Part shown: piece by piece, positions 39,882 to 48,328 of the stretch | Numbering within the stretch: the stretch's first letter is position 1 | Layout of the letters: each line of letters opens with the position of its first letter | NCBI RefSeq assembly: GCF_900111455.1 | Contig: NZ_FOIE01000008.1 | Location: 276,223-340,222, forward strand | DNA: 64,000 nt | Source of the DNA: Geodermatophilus poikilotrophus | Lineage (GTDB): Bacteria; Actinomycetota; Actinomycetes; Mycobacteriales; Geodermatophilaceae | Reading direction: 5' to 3' | Notes under the pieces: generated by a model | The model's input: only the letters and a program-made list of their open reading frames with translations | Told to the model about the DNA's origin: nothing | The model's database searches: none | Program-made: the position numbers and the translations under genes

Positions 39882-42017
39882 TCAGCAGCTGGCGGCGGCG
39901 ACCGGCTCGGCCGACGGCGTGGCGGGCGCCTCGGGCGCCGGCGTCTCCGGAGCCGCCACCGGCGCGGGGGGCGTGACGACCACGGGGACGACGCTGGAGA
40001 AGCCCGGCCCGAGAACCAGCTGGATGCCGCCCCCGGTCGCGTCACTGGGCTGCAGCACCGCCCCGGGGACGGCGGCGGCGACCGTGCGCGCCTGTTCCTC
40101 GGCACCGGCGCCGTACCGGACGACGGTCTCGTTGACCACGCCGAGCTCGTTGCCGACCTGGCCGACCCCGAAGCCCTGGGCGCGCATCTGCTCGGCCACG
40201 GTGGCGGCCAGCCCGCCGGTCGCGGTGCCGTTGAGGACGTCGACGGTGATCCCCGCGGGCGCGGCGGTCAGCGGCTGCGCCGCAGGCGTGGTGACCGGCT
40301 GCTCGGCGGCCGCCGGAGCCGGAGCGGCCGCCACGTCGGCGACCTCGGGCGCCACCAGCTCCGCGGGCAGCCGGCCCTCCTCGATCACCGTGTCGAACAG
40401 CGAGCGGGTGGCGGCGTCGTCCAGCACGACGTGCGCCTGCGCGCTGCCGGCCGGCACGTAGCCCACCTGGGCGACCGGCAGGCCGATCCGCTGCACCGCG
40501 TCGCCGGGGAGGTCGCCGAGGGTGCCGCCGAGGGTGCGCAGGTCACCGAGTGTGGTGGCCTCGTCGACGGTGAGGGCGTCGGAGGCGCGGGTCAGGAACC
40601 CGGTGAGGGTGGCCGGGTTGCCGAGCGTCCCCGCAGACATCGCCGTCCGCAGGGTGGAGGTGAGCAGCAGCTGCGCGCGCTCGGCGACCGCCTCACCGGC
40701 GACGTCGGCGCCGGCGTCCCCGGGAGCCAGGTAGCCCGTGGCGCGCTCCCCCGACAGCTCGCTGGCACCGGCCGGGAGCGGCTGCGCCGACGCGGCGACC
40801 GCCGGCGTCGCCGTGGGCAGGCAGACGGCGACACCACCGAGCGCGTCAACCATGCCGGGCAGCCGGCCCAGGTCGACGCCCAGGTAGTGGTCGACCCGGA
40901 GACCGGACAGCTGCTGCACCGCGCGCACCGTGCAGGACGGCCCACCCTCGAGCAGGGAGGCCGCGAAGGACTCGGTGACGGCCTCACGGACCTCGCCGTC
41001 GGCCCGGATGCAGGTGGGGGTGTCGACCAGCGCGGTCGGCGGGATGCTGACCAGGACCGCGCGCTCCTCGTCGGCGGTCACGTGCGCCAGGAGGGTGGCC
41101 ACCGAGGCGGGGCCCTCCTCGCCGGGCAGTCCCGTGCCGACGACCAGGTAGGTGGCCGCGCCCTCCTGCAGCCCGGGAGCGAGCACCTCCGCGCCGTCGG
41201 GCGTCAGCGCCTGGACCCGCTCGATGCGCTGGTCGACGTAGAAGTACAGGCCCAGGTGGTAGGCGAGGACGACGCCGACGAGGGCGGCGAGGCCCGTCGC
41301 GACGCGGACCAGCCGCCGGCGGCCGGGGCTGCGAGCGGCACGGCGGGCGGCCCGGCGCTCGCGGGGGGAGGGCGGCGTCAGCCGGGTCGCACCGGACGGC
41401 CGGGCGTCGCGGCCGGGGATCGGGGGCAGCGGCGCGACCGGGCGGGACGGGCGGTGGCCGGTCCCGTCCTCGAGCGGCGGGAAGAGCGGCACGGAGGGCC
41501 GGGCCGACGGCGGCACCGGCGGCAGGCCGCCGGGCTGTGCCTGGGGCGCGGCCGGGTCCACCTGCTGCGGGACGATCGGGGGCAGCGGGGGGACGGCGGC
41601 CGGCGGCCCGGGGGACGCCGGTGCGCGGCCGGCCGGCCCGCCCGGGACCGGGGGCAGACCGCGCTGCGGCGCCGGGGTGTCGGCGGCCGCACGCGGGACG
41701 TCACCGGCCCGCCGTCCGGAGGGTGCGCGCACCGCGTCCCGGACCGCCGGGGTGTCCTCAGCGGGGACCGGGGGCAGGCCGCGCCGGCGTTCGGGGGTCT
41801 TCTCCCCGGTGGCCAGGGGCAGCGGGATCTCACCGGTTCGGGCGGCACGGCGGCGGCCCACCTCGCCGCCCTGGCGGGCGATCAGCTGCTCGACGGTGAT
41901 CGGTCCACGGGCTGGCGACCCATCACCCGGGGACGGCGCAGCGGAGCGACGCCGGCCACGGGGACGCCCGGACGAGCGGGCCTCCCCCGCGTCGTCGCTC
42001 GTGCGCTCGTTCCCCAC
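39882..42017 (-). CDS. LytR-CpsA-Psr (LCP) family protein with LytR_C domain
   Basis: 711 residues from GTG 42017. Layout: disordered Pro/Arg-rich cytoplasmic region (1-235) with three GLPPVP repeats, one membrane helix (RVATGLAALVGVVLAYHLGL near 240-260), an LCP domain (about 285-500: VLVSIPPTALVDTP; LGRLPGMVDALGGVAVCLP) and a LytR_C domain (about 590-670: ITVDVLNGTATGGLAATVAEQM). LCP enzymes attach secondary polymers to peptidoglycan. The usual catalytic Arg cluster is weaker than in canonical LCPs, so activity is uncertain. The C-terminal tail is Pro/Ala-rich. Confidence 0.82.
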   Translation of the reverse strand: MGNERTSDDAGEARSSGRPRGRRRSAAPSPGDGSPARGPITVEQLIARQGGEVGRRRAARTGEIPLPLATGEKTPERRRGLPPVPAEDTPAVRDAVRAPSGRRAGDVPRAAADTPAPQRGLPPVPGGPAGRAPASPGPPAAVPPLPPIVPQQVDPAAPQAQPGGLPPVPPSARPSVPLFPPLEDGTGHRPSRPVAPLPPIPGRDARPSGATRLTPPSPRERRAARRAARSPGRRRLVRVATGLAALVGVVLAYHLGLYFYVDQRIERVQALTPDGAEVLAPGLQEGAATYLVVGTGLPGEEGPASVATLLAHVTADEERAVLVSIPPTALVDTPTCIRADGEVREAVTESFAASLLEGGPSCTVRAVQQLSGLRVDHYLGVDLGRLPGMVDALGGVAVCLPTATPAVAASAQPLPAGASELSGERATGYLAPGDAGADVAGEAVAERAQLLLTSTLRTAMSAGTLGNPATLTGFLTRASDALTVDEATTLGDLRTLGGTLGDLPGDAVQRIGLPVAQVGYVPAGSAQAHVVLDDAATRSLFDTVIEEGRLPAELVAPEVADVAAAPAPAAAEQPVTTPAAQPLTAAPAGITVDVLNGTATGGLAATVAEQMRAQGFGVGQVGNELGVVNETVVRYGAGAEEQARTVAAAVPGAVLQPSDATGGGIQLVLGPGFSSVVPVVVTPPAPVAAPETPAPEAPATPSAEPVAAASC

Positions 42018-42199
42018 CCGTGCCGACTTCCCATCGTCGAACCCTCGCCCTGACGGGCACCGAAGCTCCCGCCTCGCGCGCGGTGGTACCGCTGCGCAGT
42101 CGGGCAGTCACCCACCATACGGGCGCAGGGGCTCCTTCCCGGATCGGACGCGCGGGGATCGGCGGGCAGGTCGCCCGGGCCCGTCGTAGCGTCCCCGAG

Positions 42200-43318
42200 G
42201 TGAAGCTGCCGTTCGTCCCGGGTCCGTCCGACGTGATCTCCGCGGTGGAGGGGGTCCGCGAGGGCGTGACCGAGGCGCTGGCGCTGGTCCCACGGCTGGT
42301 CGCCGTCGTCGGGCGCGTGGAGTCGCTGCTCGACCGGGTCGAGGGGGTCGTCGACCGTGCCGACGCGGCGATCACCGCCGTCGAGAGCACGCGAGCCGGC
42401 GCCGACGAGGCCGTCGCCGCGGTCGGCGCCACACGACAGCGGGCCGACGACGCGATCACCGCGGTCGGCGCCACCAACCAGAGGGCCGACGAGGCGATCA
42501 CCGCCGTCGGCAGCACGAACCAGAGAGCCGACGAGGCGATCACCGCCGTGGGCAGCACGAACCGGAAAGCCGATGAGGCGATCACCGCGGTGGGCGCTAC
42601 CAACCAGAAGGCCGACCAGGCGATCACCGCGGTGGGCGCTACCAACCAGAGAGCCGACCAGGCCATCACCGCCGTCGGCGCCACCATCCAGAAAGCCGAC
42701 CAGGCCATCACCGCCGTCGGCGCCACCAACCAGAAAGCCGACCAGGCCATCACCGCCGTCGGCAACACGAACCGGAAAGCCGATGAGGCGATCACCGCCG
42801 TCGGCGCCATCAACCAGAAGGCCGACCAGGCCATCACCGCCGTCGGCGCCACCAACCAGAAAGCCGACGACGCGATCACCTCCGTCAGCGCCACCAACCG
42901 GAAAGCCGACGACGCGATCACCGCGGTCGGGGGCACCATCGCCCGCTCCGACGGTGCCGTCTCCGGGGCCGAGGGGCTGATCGGCCGGATGGACCCGATG
43001 GTGGACGTCTTCCAGGAGCCACTGCTGGCCCTGGCACCCGCGGTGCGGCGCCTCGCGGCGAGCATCGACCCCGACGAGGTGGAGGCGGTCGTCGCCTTCA
43101 TCGACCGGCTGCCGCAGCTCATGACCCACCTCGACGAGGACATCCTGCCGGTGATCGGGTCGCTGGGGTCGGTCGGCACCGACGTGCACGACCTGCTCGA
43201 CACCATGCAGGACCTGCGGCACGTCGTGAAGGGCTTCCCCGGCTCGCGGCTGTTCCGCCGGCGGGGGGCGGAGGAGATCGCGGAGGACGAGGAGCAGGAG
43301 GCCGCAGAGGGCCGGTGA
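42200..43318 (+). CDS. Coiled-coil protein with fifteen 14-residue repeats
   Basis: 372 residues from GTG 42200, which is seven bases from -10 TAGCGT (42187-42192), so leaderless. Three parts: a conserved head (KLPFVPGPSDVISAVEGV and a helix LALVPRLVAVVGRVESLLDRV), an array of about fifteen 14-residue units of the type ADQAITAVGATNQK (residues about 54-263), and a conserved tail (DEVEAVVAFIDRLPQLMTHL; DILPVIGSLGSVG; LLDTMQDLRHVVK). Fourteen residues are two heptads, so a long rod-like coiled coil is expected. Head and tail resemble a short actinobacterial family of unknown function; the array is the addition. Confidence 0.8.
   Translation: MKLPFVPGPSDVISAVEGVREGVTEALALVPRLVAVVGRVESLLDRVEGVVDRADAAITAVESTRAGADEAVAAVGATRQRADDAITAVGATNQRADEAITAVGSTNQRADEAITAVGSTNRKADEAITAVGATNQKADQAITAVGATNQRADQAITAVGATIQKADQAITAVGATNQKADQAITAVGNTNRKADEAITAVGAINQKADQAITAVGATNQKADDAITSVSATNRKADDAITAVGGTIARSDGAVSGAEGLIGRMDPMVDVFQEPLLALAPAVRRLAASIDPDEVEAVVAFIDRLPQLMTHLDEDILPVIGSLGSVGTDVHDLLDTMQDLRHVVKGFPGSRLFRRRGAEEIAEDEEQEAAEGR
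42359..42988 (+). repeat. Tandem 42-bp coding repeat array
   Basis: About fifteen in-frame units of 42 bp, the middle ones nearly identical in DNA as well as protein (core GCGATCACCGCCGTCGGC), the outer ones diverged. This indicates recent expansion by unequal exchange or slippage inside the coiled-coil gene, and copy number may vary between strains. Confidence 0.88.
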
Positions 43319-43358
43319 CGGGCAGGAGCCGGTGCGCCCGACTCCCGCCCGCCGTCGC

Positions 43359-43790
43359 TCAGGTCTCGGTCGGGTAGCCCAGCGCGCGGACGACGTCGCC
43401 GATCCGCTCGTAGGTCTCACCCTCGGGCAGCCGCCGAAGCTCGTCGACGACGGCGTCGGGCGCCCGGTGGTCCAGGGCCGCCTCGACGAGGTTCGGCCCG
43501 TCGCTCGGGAAGTCGGCCCGGTCCAGCCAGCGGGCCAGCTCGGCGCGGGCGATGACGGCGTCCTCGGTCATGCCGACCGGCACGCCGCCCACCAGGGTGC
43601 CGCTCGGATCCGCCGTGATGTCCGGGTCGCCCTCGGCGATCGGCTCGACCTCGCGCCACTCCTCGGAGCGGGTCGCGTGCTCGGCCTTGAGCATCCCCTG
43701 GATCTCGTGCTCGAGCTCCTCGTCCACCCGTGGGCTGTGCTTGGTGCTGCGGGCCGCCGTGCCGGCGAACTGGTCTCCGCTCTCGCTCAC
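43359..43790 (-). CDS. DUF2795-type small protein
   Basis: 143 residues from GTG 43790 with GGAGGAGGGGG upstream. N-terminal half is polar and acidic (FAGTAARSTKHSPRVDEELE); C-terminal half is a DUF2795 domain (LRRLPEGETYERIGDVVRALG), a compact helical fold seen in many actinobacterial stress-associated small proteins. Next to the DUF2945 gene on the same strand. Function unknown. Confidence 0.72.
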   Translation of the reverse strand: MSESGDQFAGTAARSTKHSPRVDEELEHEIQGMLKAEHATRSEEWREVEPIAEGDPDITADPSGTLVGGVPVGMTEDAVIARAELARWLDRADFPSDGPNLVEAALDHRAPDAVVDELRRLPEGETYERIGDVVRALGYPTET

Positions 43791-43830
43791 GTTCCCCCTC
43801 CTCCTGGTGCGTCGTCCTGCTGGTGCGTGG

Positions 43831-44040
43831 TCACTTCTCGTGCAGGGCGCCGGGCTTGTGCACCGCCGTCTTGCCGGTCTTGTCGCTCTCGACCTCGTAC
43901 TGCGGCTCGTCCTTGCTGGCCTTGACCGTCCGGCCGGCCGCCTCCGTCTCCGAGGTGATCTTGCGCTTGACGGTGCCCTCGACCTCCTGGCCGTGGCTCT
44001 TCCAGGTGACGTGGTCACCCTTCTTCACGTCGTCCGACAC
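43831..44040 (-). CDS. DUF2945 (HVA1/TUDOR-like) small protein
   Basis: 69 residues from GTG 44040 with GGGAGG upstream. KGDHVTWKSHGQEVEGTV is the hallmark start of DUF2945, followed by KASKDEPQYEVESDKTGKTAVHKP. Predicted small beta-barrel; name comes from fungal hypervirulence-associated proteins and says nothing of the bacterial role. Often found among stress-induced genes. Confidence 0.85.
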   Translation of the reverse strand: MSDDVKKGDHVTWKSHGQEVEGTVKRKITSETEAAGRTVKASKDEPQYEVESDKTGKTAVHKPGALHEK

Positions 44041-44102
44041 GTGGACCTCCCGGGTGCTCGGCGCGGTCCCTCGCCTCTGCCCGGCGTGGGGCCGGGACAC
44101 AC

Positions 44103-44132
44103 ATCACCCGTCCGAGAGGCCGGATCACCCGT
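44103..44132. promoter_or_regulatory. Direct repeats in the DUF2945/SIP divergent region
   Basis: ATCACCCGT occurs at 44103-44111 and 44124-44132, 21 bp (two helical turns) apart, in the 279-bp gap between DUF2945 and the siderophore-interacting protein gene. Possible regulator site; nothing else clear is seen in this gap except -10 TAGGCT at 44304-44309 before the next gene. Confidence 0.3.
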
Positions 44133-44319
44133 GTGGGCACTGACGTCGGCGCATCCGTCACGTAGCGTTCCCCCCGACGGAGAGCGTCCCGCCGTTCTCG
44201 CTGCTCACAGCGGGGTACGCGAGCACGCAGCGTGACGTCCTCCTCCTCGATCGCCGGCCCGGTCGACCTCATTCCCCCGGGGTCGGCCGGGTCGGCCCGC
44301 ATCTAGGCTGGGTGCTGCC

Positions 44320-45174
44320 ATGTCCGCCGCGCCCGTGACCGATCCCGACCCCACCCGGCCGGTCGACGTCCTCACCGTGACCTCGGTCGACGACGTCACC
44401 CCGTCGGTGCGCCGCATCGTGCTCTCGGGCACCCCGGCGGCGGCCGCGGCGGCCGGGCCCACGATCTCGCTGCTGGTCCCCCGCGTCGGCGACCCCGCGC
44501 CGCGCTGGCCGCGGGTGCAGCGGGACGGGCGGATCGTGTGGCCCGACGGCCCGCACGGGGTGAGCCTGCGCAGCTACACCGCCCGCCGGCAGGACGCCGA
44601 GCGCGGCGAGGTGGAGATCGACTTCGTCCTGCACGGCGACGGTCCGGCCGCGGCGTGGGCCGGCGCCGCCGTCCCCGGGACGACGGTGGCCGTCGCCGGC
44701 GGCGGCCCCCTGGGCGACCGGCCGGCCGGCTGGCTGCTGCTGGCCGGCGACGAGACCGCGCTGCCGGCGATCACCCGCATCCTGGCCGCGGCCCCGCCGT
44801 CCACCCGCGGGGTCGCCCTCGTCGAGGTCGCCGACGCCGCGGAGGAGCAGCCGCTGCCGGCACCGGAGGGCGTGGCGGTCCGCTGGCTGCACCGGGACGG
44901 CGCCCCGCCCGGGGAGGGCACGTTGCTGCCCGACGCCGTTGCCGCGCTGGAGCGGCCGGACGGCGAGGACCTGTTCGCCTGGGTGGCCGCCGAGTCCGCC
45001 GCCGTCCGTGCGGTGCGGGCGGACCTGCGCGCGCGGTGGGGGCTGGGCCGGGCGCAGCACCACGCGATCGGCTACTGGCGGCGTGGCCGGGCGATGGGTG
45101 GTGAGGGCCCTCCAGCCTCCTCACAGGGAACGCCCAGGGCTGCCCCAGCCCGGGGCTCCACCCTGCTGGCATGA
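44320..45174 (+). CDS. Siderophore-interacting protein (FAD-dependent ferric reductase family)
   Basis: 284 residues. FAD-binding ferredoxin-reductase-like barrel with the SIP flavin motif RSYTARR near residue 87, VDFVLHGDG-type strand (IDFVLHGDGPAAAW) and the C-terminal SIP domain (WLLLAGDETALPAITRILA; DLFAWVAAESAAVRAVRADLR; HHAIGYWRRGR). Reduces ferric siderophores in the cytoplasm. The last 27 residues after GYWRRGR are low-complexity and unlike relatives. -10 TAGGCT is ten bases before the ATG. Its stop overlaps an ATG (45171) in the response-regulator frame. Confidence 0.88.
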   Translation: MSAAPVTDPDPTRPVDVLTVTSVDDVTPSVRRIVLSGTPAAAAAAGPTISLLVPRVGDPAPRWPRVQRDGRIVWPDGPHGVSLRSYTARRQDAERGEVEIDFVLHGDGPAAAWAGAAVPGTTVAVAGGGPLGDRPAGWLLLAGDETALPAITRILAAAPPSTRGVALVEVADAAEEQPLPAPEGVAVRWLHRDGAPPGEGTLLPDAVAALERPDGEDLFAWVAAESAAVRAVRADLRARWGLGRAQHHAIGYWRRGRAMGGEGPPASSQGTPRAAPARGSTLLA

Positions 45175-45203
45175 CCACGGCAGCGCGTTCGACAGGAGGT
45201 GCT

Positions 45204-45926
45204 GTGAGCAGCACCCACAGAGACTCCGCACCGGAGGCGCGCCTCCTCGTGGTGGACGACGAACCCAACATCCGCGAGCTGCTGTCGGCCAGCCTCCGCT
45301 ACGCCGGCTTCGAGGTGGCCACCGCGGCCGACGGGCAGCAGGCGCTGGCGATGGCGGCGTCCTTCCGCCCCGACCTCCTGGTGCTCGACGTGATGATGCC
45401 GGGCCTGGACGGCTTCGGCGTCGTCCGCCGGCTGCGGGAGAGCGGCCGGCACACGCCGGTGCTGTTCCTCACCGCCCGCGACGCCGCGGAGGACAAGGTG
45501 TCCGGGCTGACCCTGGGCGGCGACGACTACGTCACCAAGCCCTTCAGCCTCGACGAGGTGCTCGCCCGCATCCGGGCGGTGCTGCGCCGCAGCACCGGGC
45601 CGCAGCGCCCGGTGGAGTCCCCCCGGCTGTCCTTCGCCGACATCGAGCTGGACGAGGAGTCGCACGAGGTCGTCAAGGCCGGCGAGGTCGTCAGCCTCTC
45701 CCCGACGGAGTTCAAGCTGCTGCGCTACCTGATGGCCAACGCCGGGCGGGTGCTGTCGAAGGCGCAGATCCTCGACCACGTGTGGAACTACGACTTCAAC
45801 GGCGACGCCAACGTCGTCGAGTCCTACATCTCCTACCTGCGCCGCAAGGTCGACACCACCGAGCCGCGACTGCTGCACACCATCCGCGGCGTCGGCTACA
45901 CGCTGCGGCTGCCACGCGGGACGTGA
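45204..45926 (+). CDS. OmpR-family response regulator
   Basis: 240 residues from GTG 45204, which has AGGAGG four bases upstream; an ATG at 45171 overlapping the previous stop would add 11 residues. Receiver domain with acidic pair VVDDEPN, phospho-acceptor in LVLDVMMPGLDG, Thr in FLTARDA and Lys in YVTKPF. Winged helix: SLSPTEFKLLRYLMANAGR, SYISYLRRKVD, RGVGYTLR. It pairs with the kinase gene that follows through a bridging mini-ORF. Looks like the TcrX/MprA group; stimulus unknown. Confidence 0.9.
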   Translation: MSSTHRDSAPEARLLVVDDEPNIRELLSASLRYAGFEVATAADGQQALAMAASFRPDLLVLDVMMPGLDGFGVVRRLRESGRHTPVLFLTARDAAEDKVSGLTLGGDDYVTKPFSLDEVLARIRAVLRRSTGPQRPVESPRLSFADIELDEESHEVVKAGEVVSLSPTEFKLLRYLMANAGRVLSKAQILDHVWNYDFNGDANVVESYISYLRRKVDTTEPRLLHTIRGVGYTLRLPRGT

Positions 45927-46009
45927 GCGGACAGGTGCGCGAGCACCGCAGCGAGCGCCGGCGAGCCAGGAGCGGGACGCCCCGCGGGGACGGGCCGGGG
46001 GCACCGTGA
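45923..46009 (+). CDS. Bridging mini-ORF (28 codons) between response regulator and kinase
   Basis: GTG 45923 overlaps the response-regulator TGA (GTGA) and the mini-ORF TGA overlaps the kinase GTG 46006 (GTGA). Product is Arg/Gly-rich (SGQVREHRSERRRARSG). It contains the DNA core GAGCGCCGGCGAG found in the other two long mini-ORFs, but in another frame. Probably a coupling device; a functional peptide is doubtful. Confidence 0.45.
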   Translation: MSGQVREHRSERRRARSGTPRGDGPGAP

Positions 46010-47526
46010 CGACGACGTCGGCCCGTCCGCACCGCGGCGGCACGCGCCTGCCGCTGCGGATCACCCTGGTGGCGCTCATCGTCACGCTGGTCGGCGTCGC
46101 GCTGACCGCCACGGGCTTCGCCACGACCCGGGTGCTGAAGGACTACCTGGCCGGCCAGCAGGAGGACGAGCTGCAGCAGGTCGTCGACGACTACGCGAAC
46201 GACCCCACGGTCCAGGCCGCCTGCCTCAACGGCGTGGACCGGCCCACGCCGTCCGGCTACCTCGTGGGCTGCCTGGCGCCGGGCAGTGACGACCTCACCG
46301 TCGTCTATGTCCCCCTGCCGAAGCTCGACGAGCTGCCCGACGTCGACGACGGGGTGCGCGGCCCCGGCGGGCCGCCCGGCACCACCTCGTCGCAGGACGG
46401 CGACTGGCAGCTGCTGACCGCCGACCTGCCCGGTGGCTACACCCTGGTCATCGGTGGCGACCTGGGCCGCGACGAGCGCGCCATCCGCCAGCTCGTCGCC
46501 GCCCAGCTGGTGGTCGGGCTGGCCGTGCTCACCCTCCTCGGGATCGCCGCGTACGTCCTGGTGCGCAACAGCCTGCGGCCGCTGACCGAGGTGGAGCGCA
46601 CCGCCGCCGCGATCGCCGCCGGCGACCTCTCCCAGCGGGTGCCGGCCGGGGACGACCGCACGGAGGTGGGCCGGCTGGCGACCGCGCTCAACGGGATGCT
46701 GTCCCGCATCGAGTACGGCTTCCGCGCGCAGCAGGCCTCCGAGGAGCAGGCCCGCGCCTCGGAGACCCGGATGCGCCGGTTCGTCGCCGACGCGAGCCAC
46801 GAGCTGCGCACCCCGCTGACCTCGATCCGCGGCTTCGCCGAGCTCTACCGGCAGGGCGCGGTGGGCAGCCCGGAGGAGACCGCCCGGCTGATGCAGCGCA
46901 TCGAGTCCGAGGGTGCCCGCATGGGCGTGCTCGTCGAGGACCTGCTGCAGCTGGCCCGCCTGGACCAGCAGCGCCCGCTCAGCATCACCCCGGTCGACCT
47001 GGCCGAGGTCGCCGGTGACGCCGTCCACGACGCGCGCGCCGTGCAGCCCGACCGGCCGCTCACCCTGCACCTGGACGAGTCGCTCAGCGAGGTCCCCGTG
47101 GTGCTCGGCGACGAGGCCCGGCTGCGCCAGGTGGTCGGCAACCTGGTGACCAACGCCCTGGTCCACACGCCCCCGACCGCGCCGGTCACGGTCACGGTCT
47201 CCGACGAGCCGGCGGCCGGGGACGGGCCGGTGGACGGCGACGACGGCGGCGTGGTCGTGCTCCGGGTGGCCGACGGGGGCCCGGGCATGGCGCCCGAGGA
47301 CGCCGCCCGGGTGTTCGAGCGCTTCTACCGCGCCGACCCGTCGCGGGCCCGGACGGCGGGGGGCACCGGGCTGGGGCTGGCCATCGTCAGCGCGCTGGTG
47401 GCCGCGCACGGCGGCACGGTGCACCTGGACACCGCCCCGGGCCGGGGAGCGGTGTTCACCGTCCGGCTGCCCCGCTCCGGCCCCAGCTCCGCGGTGCCGC
47501 CGGTGCCGGACGGCCCGGCGGCCTGA
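46006..47526 (+). CDS. Sensor histidine kinase
   Basis: 506 residues from GTG 46006. Helix 1 (ITLVALIVTLVGVALTATGFA), an extracellular loop of about 110 residues with two Cys (QAACLNG; VGCLAPG) that may form a disulfide, helix 2 (LVVGLAVLTLLGIAAYVLV), HAMP, HisKA with ASHELRTPLTSIRG (His near 265), and HATPase with NLVTNALVHTP, DGGPGMAPED and GTGLGLAIV. Phosphorylates the preceding response regulator. Ligand unknown. Confidence 0.92.
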   Translation: MTTTSARPHRGGTRLPLRITLVALIVTLVGVALTATGFATTRVLKDYLAGQQEDELQQVVDDYANDPTVQAACLNGVDRPTPSGYLVGCLAPGSDDLTVVYVPLPKLDELPDVDDGVRGPGGPPGTTSSQDGDWQLLTADLPGGYTLVIGGDLGRDERAIRQLVAAQLVVGLAVLTLLGIAAYVLVRNSLRPLTEVERTAAAIAAGDLSQRVPAGDDRTEVGRLATALNGMLSRIEYGFRAQQASEEQARASETRMRRFVADASHELRTPLTSIRGFAELYRQGAVGSPEETARLMQRIESEGARMGVLVEDLLQLARLDQQRPLSITPVDLAEVAGDAVHDARAVQPDRPLTLHLDESLSEVPVVLGDEARLRQVVGNLVTNALVHTPPTAPVTVTVSDEPAAGDGPVDGDDGGVVVLRVADGGPGMAPEDAARVFERFYRADPSRARTAGGTGLGLAIVSALVAAHGGTVHLDTAPGRGAVFTVRLPRSGPSSAVPPVPDGPAA

Positions 47527-47556
47527 GCCGGCGGGCGGTGCGGTTACCGTCCGCTG

Positions 47557-48270
47557 GTGACCTCCGACGCGGGCGGGCAGCCCTACGACGCCGACCTGAT
47601 GGCCGCGGTGACCGAGCTCGGCACGGCCCTGCGGGAGCTGGTGGACGCCTCGGTGCTCACCACCGTCCCGGCCGACGAGCTGCGCGCCGCGGCCGCCGAC
47701 GCGCGGGCCGTCACCGCCCGCCTGGCCGCCGCGCAGCGGCCGGCGACGCAGCTGCCCGCGCTCGACGACCCGCTGGTGTTCCGCCGCGTCTACAACCCGG
47801 TGAGCGGGGTGGGCAGCGCGCTGGCCCCGCCGGTGCGGATCCGCCGGGTCGAGGGCGGCGTCGTCGGGGAGGCCCTGCTCGGCCCGGCCTACGAGGGCCC
47901 GCCCGGCTACGTGCACGGCGGGATCAGCAGCCTGCTCATGGACCAGCTGCTCGGCTCGGCCGCGATCGCCGCGGGGCTGTGGGGCATGACCGTGCGCCTG
48001 GAGCTGGACTACCGGCGGCCGGTGCCGCTGTCGACCCCCCTGGCGCTGCGGGCGCAGGTCACCGAGGCCGCCGGCCGCAAGTGCGTGGTCACCGGCACGG
48101 TCGCGACCGCGGCGGTGCCCGACCGGACGCTGGTCGAGGCCCGCGGCGTCTTCGTCATGCCGCGCGAGGAGCTGCACGCCGACTACTTCGGCGCGATCAC
48201 CGACGCGTCCGGCCGGCACCGGCCGCCGGGGCGGCCGACCGACGCCACGGCCCTCACCGACCGCACGTGA
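47557..48270 (+). CDS. PaaI-type hotdog-fold thioesterase
   Basis: 237 residues from GTG 47557; TACCGT (47545-47550) is six bases upstream, so leaderless. N-terminal helical extension of about 75 residues, then a hotdog fold with GYVHGGISSLLMDQLLGSAA, the active-site motif of PaaI/THEM4-like acyl-CoA thioesterases (His-Gly-Gly). Strands LELDYRRPVPLSTPLALRA and CVVTGTVATAA follow. Acyl-CoA substrate unknown. Confidence 0.87.
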   Translation: MTSDAGGQPYDADLMAAVTELGTALRELVDASVLTTVPADELRAAAADARAVTARLAAAQRPATQLPALDDPLVFRRVYNPVSGVGSALAPPVRIRRVEGGVVGEALLGPAYEGPPGYVHGGISSLLMDQLLGSAAIAAGLWGMTVRLELDYRRPVPLSTPLALRAQVTEAAGRKCVVTGTVATAAVPDRTLVEARGVFVMPREELHADYFGAITDASGRHRPPGRPTDATALTDRT

Positions 48271-48328
48271 CCGGGATCGCGGGATCGTGCGGAGGCGCAC
48301 CGGCGACGGGCGCCGGTAAGGAGGTCCG

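Noticed and set aside
42359..42988. 42-bp repeats read as a CRISPR array
   Set aside because: Units are contiguous with no spacers, in frame within one protein, and there are no cas genes.
44320..45174. Horizontal acquisition suggested by the odd 27-residue tail of the siderophore-interacting protein
   Set aside because: Base composition matches neighbours; a shifted stop codon is a simpler explanation.
45171..45203. ATG 45171 as response-regulator start (ATGA overlap with the previous gene)
   Set aside because: The strong AGGAGG at 45194-45199 points to GTG 45204; the extra 11 residues have no counterpart in the family. Not fully excluded.
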